The notes under the pieces: model-generated
The model's database searches: none
Told to the model about the DNA's origin: nothing
What the model saw: the letters and a program-made list of their open reading frames with translations, nothing else
Program-made: the position numbers and the translations under genes
Shown here: piece after piece, positions 1 to 6,040 of the stretch
How positions within the stretch are numbered: position 1 is the first letter of the stretch
Layout of the letters: the number at the start of each line of letters is the position of its first letter
From: Waddliaceae bacterium
GTDB lineage: Bacteria; Chlamydiota; Chlamydiia; Chlamydiales; SLFE01
NCBI GenBank assembly: GCA_007124415.1
Contig: SLFE01000162.1
Location: 1 to 7,054 of the forward strand
DNA: 7,054 nt
Direction: 5' to 3'

Positions 1-1
1 A

Positions 2-1099
2 GCCTATGAATTAGTTGCAAACGTACACAAGCTTGACCTTGAACAGGCAGAGATCGCCGAATGCTTTGAACTCTGCATGACTATTGCAGCTCAAGGCAGC
101 ATGTCCGCTGAAAAATTGGCCGCAGGACTCACCGAGTTCGGTCTTGAAGATGCCCCTTTTAAGGATCGTTTAGCTCTTAGCGAAAGGATTGGATCGCAAA
201 CAGTGGGCACATATGGAACCTTGATCCATAATTTCACTAAAAGTGCCGGTTTTTTAAAAGATATCCTAAGCGTTGAGGGACATGATCGCCTAAAACTCTG
301 CGAAAAAATTGCTGGTAAGGGAGATTGGGCAAGCATGGCCTTAGCAATATATTTTGAAGAGCTTGGCCTTGATGAGTTGCCGGTTTCAGATCGTCTTGAT
401 TTATACCGGAAAATGGTGCGCCAAGGGCAGGGGGCCGCATCTGAAGTGGTCACTAAATTTACTAAACTGAGGCTGGATAATCTATCACTTTCCGAACGTT
501 TTGAGTTGTGCAAAGAGATCATCGCGCAAGGAGACGATGCGGCAGCTAAAGTGCTCAGTCATTTGACTCTTCTGGGGCTGGATAATGCATCTCTTTCCGA
601 TCGTTTTGATTTAGGCATGAAAGCTATAGTTCAAGGCAAACATGCTGCACGCGTTTTGACCCAAATTTATGATGAATTAAAGATTGGTGAACTTCCGATT
701 GACAAGCGCCTTAAGCTTTACAAGGCAATGATGCGACAAAGAAGTGTACAGGCAACAATATGGCTTCTTAACAATTACGATCACCTCGGTCTTGATGAGG
801 CACCAAGCTCCGAACGTCTTGATCTTGCCAAGCTGATCACCAAAAATGGAGAGGTTGCTGTACAATATTTAGCTGCAGGTATTATCGATTTCATTCGTGG
901 ATCATATGTGTCTGAACGGCTTGAATTGTACGACAGCATCATGTCCCATGGAGAAGGTGCAACAATTGAATTGGCTTGTAACTACAGAGACCTTGGACTG
1001 AATGAAGAGTCATTCCCTTTGCATCTGGCCTTTTGTAAGGAATTATCAGATGAAACCTTTGAGGATCCTTCGCTTTTGGCAAAACTCTTTACAGAAAAC
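2..1099 (+). repeat. About ten tandem 35-residue helical repeats within the large CDS
   Basis: This is a protein-level tandem repeat, strongly diverged in DNA. Units align on a core of (S/D)(E/D)R(L/F)(D/E)L. Examples are VSDRLDLYRKMVRQG, LSERFELCKEIIAQG, LSDRFDLGMKAIVQG, IDKRLKLYKAMMRQ, SSERLDLAKLITKNG and VSERLELYDSIMSHG. Each is followed by an Ala-rich helix ending in a (G/K/R)LD-like turn that starts the next unit. Spacing is regular at 35-36 residues in the middle units and looser in units 2, 3 and 9. The array enters from outside the window, so the total copy number is unknown. The period fits two-helix solenoids in general (TPR- or PPR-like length), but the consensus does not match TPR, Sel1 or ankyrin as I know them. 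Confidence 0.8.
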
Positions 1100-2947
1100 A
1101 GCAATGACCAGGAAAACCTGCAATTACTTTTCGAGGCCATTGGGTTTAGCCACCTACATCATTTCAGTCAAGAGGATCCTTTTGAAGCATTTGACAGATT
1201 CCTTTCCTACAATCCGAAATTAAGCGCTCTAAAACCACTCTACGACGAGATCAAAAAAACCAAGAATCCAGTTCACAAACAACAATTATTCCGTTGGGCA
1301 GTGTACACTGCAGAAGTTTTATACGATCTTGATCCGGGCCGAACTACTCTAATATCAGAAAACGGATTATTGAAGGCTATCCATGACTTCCGCAACCCTT
1401 CGACACGGCATCCCTTGTCAAGGCAGCTCAGTTGTATCCCGATAGAAAAACTGAAAAAGGTTCACGAGGAAGCTCAACCACAGACTTGGAGCAAAGTGCC
1501 CTGGATAATTCTTTGCGACATGCAGAGAACAGGATTTTCAGAAGAGTGGACACTATCAATTCAGGAAAAAATTCATAAGAATTCCCGTTGTTTCAAGGAT
1601 GGAAAACGGCTTCAAGCTCTAACGCAGCTATTGCAGACGGTCATTGAAATCGCCCCTTACGATAAAGGGGAAGTGCAAATGATTGAAGCGGCGATTTCGC
1701 AAGCCTTTGATCACGATACGAATATGAAGCTGAAAGCCAATTTAATTACCAACGACCTGCACTCCCTATCAAATATCATAAATATTTTTGGGAAAGAGGA
1801 ATTTTTAAGCTGCTTGAGATCGAAGAAATCTGGTCAAACCTTTTTTGCTGAAAAATTCCAAGAACTTTTTAAAATCGAGGAACCAGAAAAATTTGAGGAG
1901 CGTTATCAAAAAACATTAGGGAAATTCAGAGATCAAAAAGCCCTTATCACCTATTTGGGTTCAGTGATGCAGCTTACCGAGAAATCTTTAACTCCTGTTA
2001 AGGAGATGCTGAATCTTTACGTCAATTCTGTTCTGGATGGGACATTTCCGGGAATAAGATACCAGACGAAAGAGAACCCTCAGCTTGAATTTTTATCGGA
2101 AAAATATGAGGGGTTAATAGACGATTGGAAAAGAGCGGAACCTCCCGAGAAATTACAAGTAGAGGATGTCAAAAATGTTACAACTAATTACAAAAAGTTT
2201 TTAAAGGATAAGATATTCATTCACGGACATTTGGATCCTGAAAAGTTTCCATCTCTTAGGAATTATCTCTACGGAACTGATACAAAGACTATTGCGGACG
2301 AAGATCCGGAGGAAAGAAAGTTTGAAGCCCTGGCTATAGACCTTTGCAATGAAAATATAAAAGCTGAGGAGTTTGTAAATCAGGTTTTTCAGCTTTCTTT
2401 AGACCTTGACGAATTTGCAAACGATCTTAAGTCACTGATTCCCAAAAAAATCATGGGAGAATTTACAATCCAAGAAAGCGATGATGCCTGTGACCTTCTT
2501 ATGCTCGGAACAGACGTCCAAGGGAGCTGTCAGAGGGTTGATGGAAATCCAGAGCTCAATAAGTATCTTGTGTCTATCATAATGGATGGAGAATTGCGCC
2601 CCATTGTAGTCAAAGGGAAAGGAGGCACAATCGTTGCAAGGAGCCTAATGCGTCTGATGTGGGATGAGAAAAACCAAACCCCTGTCATTATTCTGGAAAC
2701 AATGTATGCGAACACAAACGACCCGTCAATCAAAGAAGCAATTAAAGATAAAGCGATCGAGAAAGCCAAAAAGATGAGCATCCCTCTCATCAGCATGGAG
2801 TTCGGAGAAGGCCCTGAGTATCCTCTTGTCGAATCTAAAGGAGGACGTGCCCCAGGCACCTATTGCGACGCTTTCGGAGGAGGAGTTAAGGGGCTCTTTG
2901 AAGTTCAAAACTGCTTTGTTCTTTATTCACCCGAATCTGAAGAATAG
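2..2947 (+). CDS. Large helical-repeat protein with a distinct C-terminal domain (5' partial)
   Basis: The function is not recognised. The reading frame is open from nt 2, and the codons before the first in-frame ATG (nt 77) already encode a repeat unit (LDLEQAEIAECFELC), so the true start lies upstream of the window and nt 77 is an internal Met. The visible part is 981 residues. Residues 1 to about 365 hold around ten degenerate 35-residue units, each with a motif like SERLDLYKKIIxQG followed by AAxxLxxxYxxLGLD. This suggests two helices per unit and an alpha-solenoid. A long, mostly helical, charged region follows. The last 160 residues (from about nt 2465) differ: they contain a GSCQR motif (Cys at nt 2528-2530), then VARSLMRL, ILETMY and YCDAFGGG, suggesting a compact alpha/beta domain. 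From memory, similar tails occur on large uncharacterised chlamydial proteins; this is unchecked. No membrane segment is visible. A host-interacting scaffold is plausible but unproven. Confidence 0.9.
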   Translation, partial: AYELVANVHKLDLEQAEIAECFELCMTIAAQGSMSAEKLAAGLTEFGLEDAPFKDRLALSERIGSQTVGTYGTLIHNFTKSAGFLKDILSVEGHDRLKLCEKIAGKGDWASMALAIYFEELGLDELPVSDRLDLYRKMVRQGQGAASEVVTKFTKLRLDNLSLSERFELCKEIIAQGDDAAAKVLSHLTLLGLDNASLSDRFDLGMKAIVQGKHAARVLTQIYDELKIGELPIDKRLKLYKAMMRQRSVQATIWLLNNYDHLGLDEAPSSERLDLAKLITKNGEVAVQYLAAGIIDFIRGSYVSERLELYDSIMSHGEGATIELACNYRDLGLNEESFPLHLAFCKELSDETFEDPSLLAKLFTENSNDQENLQLLFEAIGFSHLHHFSQEDPFEAFDRFLSYNPKLSALKPLYDEIKKTKNPVHKQQLFRWAVYTAEVLYDLDPGRTTLISENGLLKAIHDFRNPSTRHPLSRQLSCIPIEKLKKVHEEAQPQTWSKVPWIILCDMQRTGFSEEWTLSIQEKIHKNSRCFKDGKRLQALTQLLQTVIEIAPYDKGEVQMIEAAISQAFDHDTNMKLKANLITNDLHSLSNIINIFGKEEFLSCLRSKKSGQTFFAEKFQELFKIEEPEKFEERYQKTLGKFRDQKALITYLGSVMQLTEKSLTPVKEMLNLYVNSVLDGTFPGIRYQTKENPQLEFLSEKYEGLIDDWKRAEPPEKLQVEDVKNVTTNYKKFLKDKIFIHGHLDPEKFPSLRNYLYGTDTKTIADEDPEERKFEALAIDLCNENIKAEEFVNQVFQLSLDLDEFANDLKSLIPKKIMGEFTIQESDDACDLLMLGTDVQGSCQRVDGNPELNKYLVSIIMDGELRPIVVKGKGGTIVARSLMRLMWDEKNQTPVIILETMYANTNDPSIKEAIKDKAIEKAKKMSIPLISMEFGEGPEYPLVESKGGRAPGTYCDAFGGGVKGLFEVQNCFVLYSPESEE

Positions 2948-3024
2948 CTGCTTAAAATTTATCTTGATCTCACAAATTAATGATATCTTAACATTAAATT
3001 AATTTTTTATTATTATCTACACAA

Positions 3025-3058
3025 TATAATTAAGTTAAATAATTTTTTCACAAAAGGA
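3025..3058 (+). promoter_or_regulatory. Probable -10 box and Shine-Dalgarno for the 3068 gene
   Basis: A perfect TATAAT lies at nt 3025-3030 in a very AT-rich 120-nt gap, but no clear -35 element stands 16-18 nt upstream (only T-rich sequence). AAAAGGA (nt 3052-3058) is a good ribosome binding site ending 9 nt before ATG 3068 and supports that start. If the box is used, the leader would be about 30 nt. AT-rich DNA yields TATAAT by chance, so the promoter part is weaker than the ribosome-binding-site part. Confidence 0.4.
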
Positions 3059-3067
3059 TAATATAAT

Positions 3068-4045
3068 ATGGGACCAATTAATAATATTAAAATCACTCAT
3101 GAAGCAGGAGACGAATTTAAAGTAAATCCTGCTCAGCAAACTAAAAAAGCTCTTCCATTCGAGAAGTGGGGTATAATTGAAGCGGGCAACCGCAATGAAA
3201 TAACCGCTCCACCGTCTTCTTCTGACCTCGTCACTTCCGTTGCCAATAGCGCTTTATCAGCTGCCAATGGATTCGTAGGCGGAGCCTGTTATATAGGCAG
3301 CGGAGCTTTGTCCATATACTATGGGACCAAAAAATTCGTCAATTGCAGCAAAGAAGTAACTGAGCAAGGATTGAAGGCACTATCAGAAGTGGCAACTCCG
3401 AAAGAGGAGCTGACGAAAATGTTAAGCAGGTTCAGCGCTCTTCCTGCCGGAGGCATCGTTTACCTTAACGGAGCGCCGATCGTTTATGAGGTTCTCAAAC
3501 AAGGGGCTATGCTAGCCATAGGGCGAGGATTCGTTGGCCAGATCGGCTCCTCCCTTATCGCAGCCTCAGCGCTTCCCACTGCGCTCCCAATGGTAGCAGG
3601 GGGAGCAATGGTAATAACTCCTACGGTTGTCGTTATCGCTAAAAACCTTGCAACAAGATATTTCTTTCCTAATGAAGAAAGCAATATCAGCGAAAGAACA
3701 GCCACAGTAACCGCCATCGAAGACGTATCCGATGCCAACTTGATTGCGAGCGAAGCGGCAAATACCAGAACATTCTCGGACGACAATGCGGGCATCGCCT
3801 TCAACACCTATCAGAAGCTGAAGAACAAAGGATCTGACTTGACACAGAACGATTTTAACAATGCGGTTAAAGCGGCCGAGAAGTCAAAAAGCGGCGATAT
3901 TTCTGTCGATGTTGGCGAAGTTGAAGCTCTACTTCAATGGATAGAGCAAAATCATGATGAATTGAAACAAGGGTTTATATCTGCCGGCATTTCGGAGGAG
4001 CAGTTCAACGAGACAATCAGTTTGATTGAAAGAGCTACTGCGTAG
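3068..4045 (+). CDS. Unrecognised protein with Gly/Ala-rich hydrophobic blocks (Inc-like candidate)
   Basis: The product is 325 residues with no family I recognise. The start is supported by AAAAGGA 9 nt upstream. The first 50 residues are polar and end in a Pro/Ser stretch (TAPPSSSDL), and there is no cleavable signal peptide. Hydrophobic, small-residue-rich segments lie at about residues 62-86 and 125-195. The latter could hold two or three membrane helices, with glycines at positions such as 152, 154, 157, 160, 178 and 179. The C-terminal 130 residues are soluble, acidic and helical. An uncharged-polar N-terminus followed by bilobed hydrophobic blocks and a cytosol-type tail recalls chlamydial inclusion membrane (Inc) proteins. 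However, the 40-residue gap between blocks is longer than the tight hairpin typical of Incs, so this is only a candidate. A membrane-inserting toxin is another possibility. It stands alone between its AT-rich leader and the convergent F-box gene, whose 3' end it overlaps by 11 bp. Confidence 0.85.
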   Translation: MGPINNIKITHEAGDEFKVNPAQQTKKALPFEKWGIIEAGNRNEITAPPSSSDLVTSVANSALSAANGFVGGACYIGSGALSIYYGTKKFVNCSKEVTEQGLKALSEVATPKEELTKMLSRFSALPAGGIVYLNGAPIVYEVLKQGAMLAIGRGFVGQIGSSLIAASALPTALPMVAGGAMVITPTVVVIAKNLATRYFFPNEESNISERTATVTAIEDVSDANLIASEAANTRTFSDDNAGIAFNTYQKLKNKGSDLTQNDFNNAVKAAEKSKSGDISVDVGEVEALLQWIEQNHDELKQGFISAGISEEQFNETISLIERATA

Positions 4046-4823
4046 GCTGGGACATGCGCGAACAACGCAACTGGATCTTAAGCTGCGGCCACTCTTTCAT
4101 CACTGTCAATTCCGGGGGCAACTTATTGAAGTGATTGCGCTCCAAATTCAGATCAACAAGTCTGACTAATTTGACCAAAGAATGAGGCAAACCCTCAAGG
4201 CGATTGAAAGCCAAATCCAAATGTTTCAGGTTTTCCAAACTCCCGATTTCATCAGGAAGAGCTGTCAACTTGTTCCCCGACAAAATGAGAGTCTCAAGGC
4301 TTCTTAGAAGTTGAATAGAGGAAGGCAGTTCCTCGGTTCCGGAAAAGCGAAGATCCAACAGGGTCACGCCGCTCAATTTGTCGGCCGGTCCTAAAATATT
4401 TTTAGGGTTTTCGCGATAAAAGGCATCAAATGTTTTCCAATCAGGATGCAAGAGTTTTTTCCCCTTCTCGGCTATCAGTTTTCTCAGGGAGCAAACGTCG
4501 CCGCTGCCGCTCTTAAGCAGGCGGCAGGCAAGTGCTGTCCACTCCCCAGAGCTTTTGGGGCCGAATCCTTCCAAAGGCCACTTCCTCCTTAAACAGTCAA
4601 TCTTGAAATACAAGCTGCTATTATCGGCAAACTTAACGGCCTTGACCTCGCTCTGCTCCCCGCAGCAGTCTAAAATACGGCATAACAACCTTTGATATTT
4701 ATCTTCGATGATATCATGCCAAAGGCGGCAGACCCGCCGTACAGATGCATCATTTTTTGCGTCGTCTAGTATGCCGCACAGAATCTCAGGAGGAAGCATT
4801 GATATAGTAGCTACAGGATCCAT
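4035..4823 (-). CDS. F-box and leucine-rich-repeat protein, candidate host SCF adaptor
   Basis: The product is 262 residues. Residues 7-48 match the F-box pattern, with LPPEIL at 10-15 and VRRVCRLWHDII at 28-39 standing for the usual LPxELLxxI...RxVCRxWxxLI. Residues 50-148 are a linker without a recognised domain. Residues 150-242 contain four leucine-rich repeats of 23-24 residues, such as LETLILSGNKLTALPDEIG and LKHLDLAFNRLEGLP, followed by a short cap. F-box domains bind Skp1 in eukaryotic SCF ubiquitin ligases, and the LRRs normally choose the substrate. A bacterial protein of this design is therefore a likely effector acting in the host cell (inference). No signal peptide or membrane helix is seen. 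ATG 4823 was chosen because a strong promoter ends just before it; Met9 (nt 4797-4799) would also leave the F-box whole. It is divergent from the deubiquitinase gene and convergent with the hydrophobic-protein gene. Confidence 0.9.
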   Translation of the reverse strand: MDPVATISMLPPEILCGILDDAKNDASVRRVCRLWHDIIEDKYQRLLCRILDCCGEQSEVKAVKFADNSSLYFKIDCLRRKWPLEGFGPKSSGEWTALACRLLKSGSGDVCSLRKLIAEKGKKLLHPDWKTFDAFYRENPKNILGPADKLSGVTLLDLRFSGTEELPSSIQLLRSLETLILSGNKLTALPDEIGSLENLKHLDLAFNRLEGLPHSLVKLVRLVDLNLERNHFNKLPPELTVMKEWPQLKIQLRCSRMSQPTQ

Positions 4824-4831
4824 ACTAAAAT

Positions 4832-4860
4832 ACTATATTGAATAGTTATATTAATTTCAA
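4832..4860 (-). promoter_or_regulatory. Sigma70-type promoter of the F-box/LRR gene
   Basis: On the minus strand, TTGAAA (complement of nt 4855-4860) is followed after exactly 17 nt by TATAGT (complement of nt 4832-4837). These are 4/6 and 5/6 matches to the -35 and -10 consensus at optimal spacing. Transcription would begin near nt 4825, about two bases before ATG 4823, and no Shine-Dalgarno sequence precedes that ATG. The message would therefore be leaderless or nearly so. Confidence 0.5.
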
Positions 4861-4874
4861 TATGAAAATATAAC
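4845..4874. repeat. 8-bp inverted repeat overlapping the F-box promoter -35
   Basis: GTTATATT (nt 4845-4852) and AATATAAC (nt 4867-4874) are perfect reverse complements separated by 14 nt. Inside lies a smaller offset palindrome, TTTCA-ATA-TGAAA (nt 4855-4867), that contains the -35 hexamer of the minus-strand promoter. The placement would suit a repressor operator. The AT-rich setting makes chance occurrence quite possible. Confidence 0.35.
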
Positions 4875-4899
4875 GAACGTTTAGATTAAATGAGATAAA

Positions 4900-4926
4900 A
4901 ATTTCTTCCCATTAATCAAAGAAATT
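4900..4926. repeat. 8-bp inverted repeat upstream of the deubiquitinase gene
   Basis: AATTTCTT (nt 4900-4907) and AAGAAATT (nt 4919-4926) form a perfect inverted repeat with an 11-nt spacer, so half-site centres are 19 nt apart, close to two helical turns. It ends at candidate -10 sequences for the plus-strand gene (TACTAT at 4926-4931 or TATATT at 4931-4936), for which I see no convincing -35. It could be a regulator binding site or a chance AT-rich match. Confidence 0.35.
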
Positions 4927-4941
4927 ACTATATATTCAAAC

Positions 4942-4950
4942 GGGAGGAGA
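4942..4950 (+). promoter_or_regulatory. Strong Shine-Dalgarno of the deubiquitinase gene
   Basis: GGGAGGAGA contains GGAGG (nt 4943-4947) 7 nt before ATG 4955. It is the best ribosome binding site in the window and fixes this start. Confidence 0.75.
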
Positions 4951-4954
4951 TAAT

Positions 4955-6034
4955 ATGATCAGCAGAGATCCACAGTGCAGGGCTATCCGAAGGCCCCTTT
5001 TTTTTGCCCTAAATTCTTATTGGAAGAATCATTTAATCCTTTATGTACCGATGGTCAACAATCATTTAGGTGTAATTTTTCAATGCGCTATGGGCCATTT
5101 GTACGGGTTTTATCGAACTTTGCAGCCCCATACTGCCAGGCGTTTGCCCGGAGGATTTAAAAATCCCAACCATTTCTGTTTCGGACATGCATTGTTTCAA
5201 GTACTTTTCGCGTCGGGACAATTTTCAAGATATTTTTCACCAAGCCAGCACAAACTAAAACCGCGTCGATCTGAAGACATTGAACAACTGACCAGAAGGC
5301 AAAAAATTCAAAAGCGCCTTAACAAAATCCGTCAAAAAATCTATTCGCACGAAACTGTCGAGGATGCTGAATCGTATCGGTTGAGACATGAGTTCCATTT
5401 AGTCAATCGGGAAATTCCCGAAGAAGGGGGATGGGACCTTTGCGAATTTTCCGACAATGTCTTCAAAATCATACAAACACCCCCTCTTGAATTTTCCTTG
5501 GATATTCTCCCCATCAGATATAATGCCAGTTCCTTTTATCTCAACCCAAACCTTCTTGAAAAAAGCGAAGCGGGCAAAAAGGTTGCCATCAACTCTATTC
5601 CGCTGCTCAGTCAAAAAATCAAGCCGCTGGCAATCAACTCCGGGGTTGTCGACCAACTGCCAAAAATTACACTTGGAAACATACTCTTAAATCCGCGGAA
5701 AACGCCCGGCTATTTCTCAGTGCAAATTTCAAGGTTCAATATGGAAAAACCCGCATCAAAAAGAAAAAATTTTATCCAGCTCAAAGACATTTACCGCTTG
5801 AGCTTCCGTTTAATCGATTCGCCGGGCAAAGTCGACTACCAGCTTATCGGCTCGTGCGAGCACGAGGGAACCGGAGTCCGGGGCCACTATTATTCGATCA
5901 TCCGCTACCCTGATCAGGACGCAGTCCGCTGGATCAAATGCGACAGTTCGTCCATCTCCTTCTTCAACGCCAATAAGCTCAATGATATTGTCGGGAGAAA
6001 GGGGTGCTTTTATTTCTACGAAAGAGTATCATAA
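4955..6034 (+). CDS. USP-family (peptidase C19-like) deubiquitinase
   Basis: The product is 359 residues and is predicted to cleave ubiquitin from host proteins. The Cys box at residues 70-85 (NPNHFCFGHALFQVLF) aligns without gaps to the eukaryotic USP pattern NxxxxCYMNSxLQxLF. This gives nucleophile Cys75 (nt 5177-5179) and oxyanion-hole Asn70, five residues before it as in USP7. PGYFSVQISRF (251-261) matches the USP LxVxLxRF strand. The His box contains GHYYSIIRY with His311 (nt 5885-5887), then WIKCDSSSI with Asp330 (nt 5942-5944) at the catalytic acid position. The protein ends in a strand like YxLFYxR (FYFYERV). Both zinc-binding CxxC pairs of the usual USP finger are absent, and residues 100-150 are a basic helical insertion. 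The first 65 residues match nothing I recognise, and there is no signal peptide. All catalytic residues are present, so activity is likely. It is distinct from the CE-clan deubiquitinases ChlaDub1/2 of Chlamydia trachomatis. Acquisition from a eukaryote is an inference. Confidence 0.88.
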   Translation: MISRDPQCRAIRRPLFFALNSYWKNHLILYVPMVNNHLGVIFQCAMGHLYGFYRTLQPHTARRLPGGFKNPNHFCFGHALFQVLFASGQFSRYFSPSQHKLKPRRSEDIEQLTRRQKIQKRLNKIRQKIYSHETVEDAESYRLRHEFHLVNREIPEEGGWDLCEFSDNVFKIIQTPPLEFSLDILPIRYNASSFYLNPNLLEKSEAGKKVAINSIPLLSQKIKPLAINSGVVDQLPKITLGNILLNPRKTPGYFSVQISRFNMEKPASKRKNFIQLKDIYRLSFRLIDSPGKVDYQLIGSCEHEGTGVRGHYYSIIRYPDQDAVRWIKCDSSSISFFNANKLNDIVGRKGCFYFYERVS

Positions 6035-6039
6035 AGAGG
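6035..6039 (+). promoter_or_regulatory. Shine-Dalgarno-like AGAGG with unusually short spacing
   Basis: AGAGG directly follows the deubiquitinase stop codon (TAA, nt 6032-6034) and lies only 1 nt before ATG 6041. This is too close for normal initiation, and no alternative in-frame ATG, GTG or TTG follows within a few codons. Translation of the rhomboid-like gene may rely on reinitiation by ribosomes finishing the upstream gene. Confidence 0.35.
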
Positions 6040-6040
6040 T

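Noticed and set aside
91..522. 143-codon minus-strand open frame opposite the repeat array
   Set aside because: It is a shadow of the plus-strand gene: its composition is Ser/Arg-rich, it matches no domain, it has no ribosome binding site, and the plus frame carries a clear protein repeat.
2..1099. CRISPR array or DNA-level tandem repeats
   Set aside because: The periodicity exists only at protein level. DNA of the units is strongly diverged and lies in a continuous reading frame.
2726..2908. Minus-strand frames opposite the C-terminal domain (also nt 2530-2859)
   Set aside because: They lie entirely under a conserved-looking coding domain and have no ribosome binding site or recognisable protein.
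2465..2944. Cys-His protease domain at the end of the repeat protein, suggested by the GSCQ motif
   Set aside because: No histidine follows the cysteine anywhere in the rest of the protein, so a papain- or USP-like Cys-His dyad in the usual order is not possible.
2974..3005. Inverted repeat AAATTAAT...ATTAATTT followed by a T run, as a terminator after the large gene
   Set aside because: The stem is made only of A-T pairs with a 16-nt loop, so it would be unstable. In such AT-rich DNA it is most likely chance.
4824..4954. Small RNA, tRNA or small gene in the divergent intergenic region
   Set aside because: I see no cloverleaf, no GC-rich stem and no open frame with a ribosome binding site; only promoter-like and inverted-repeat elements can be supported.
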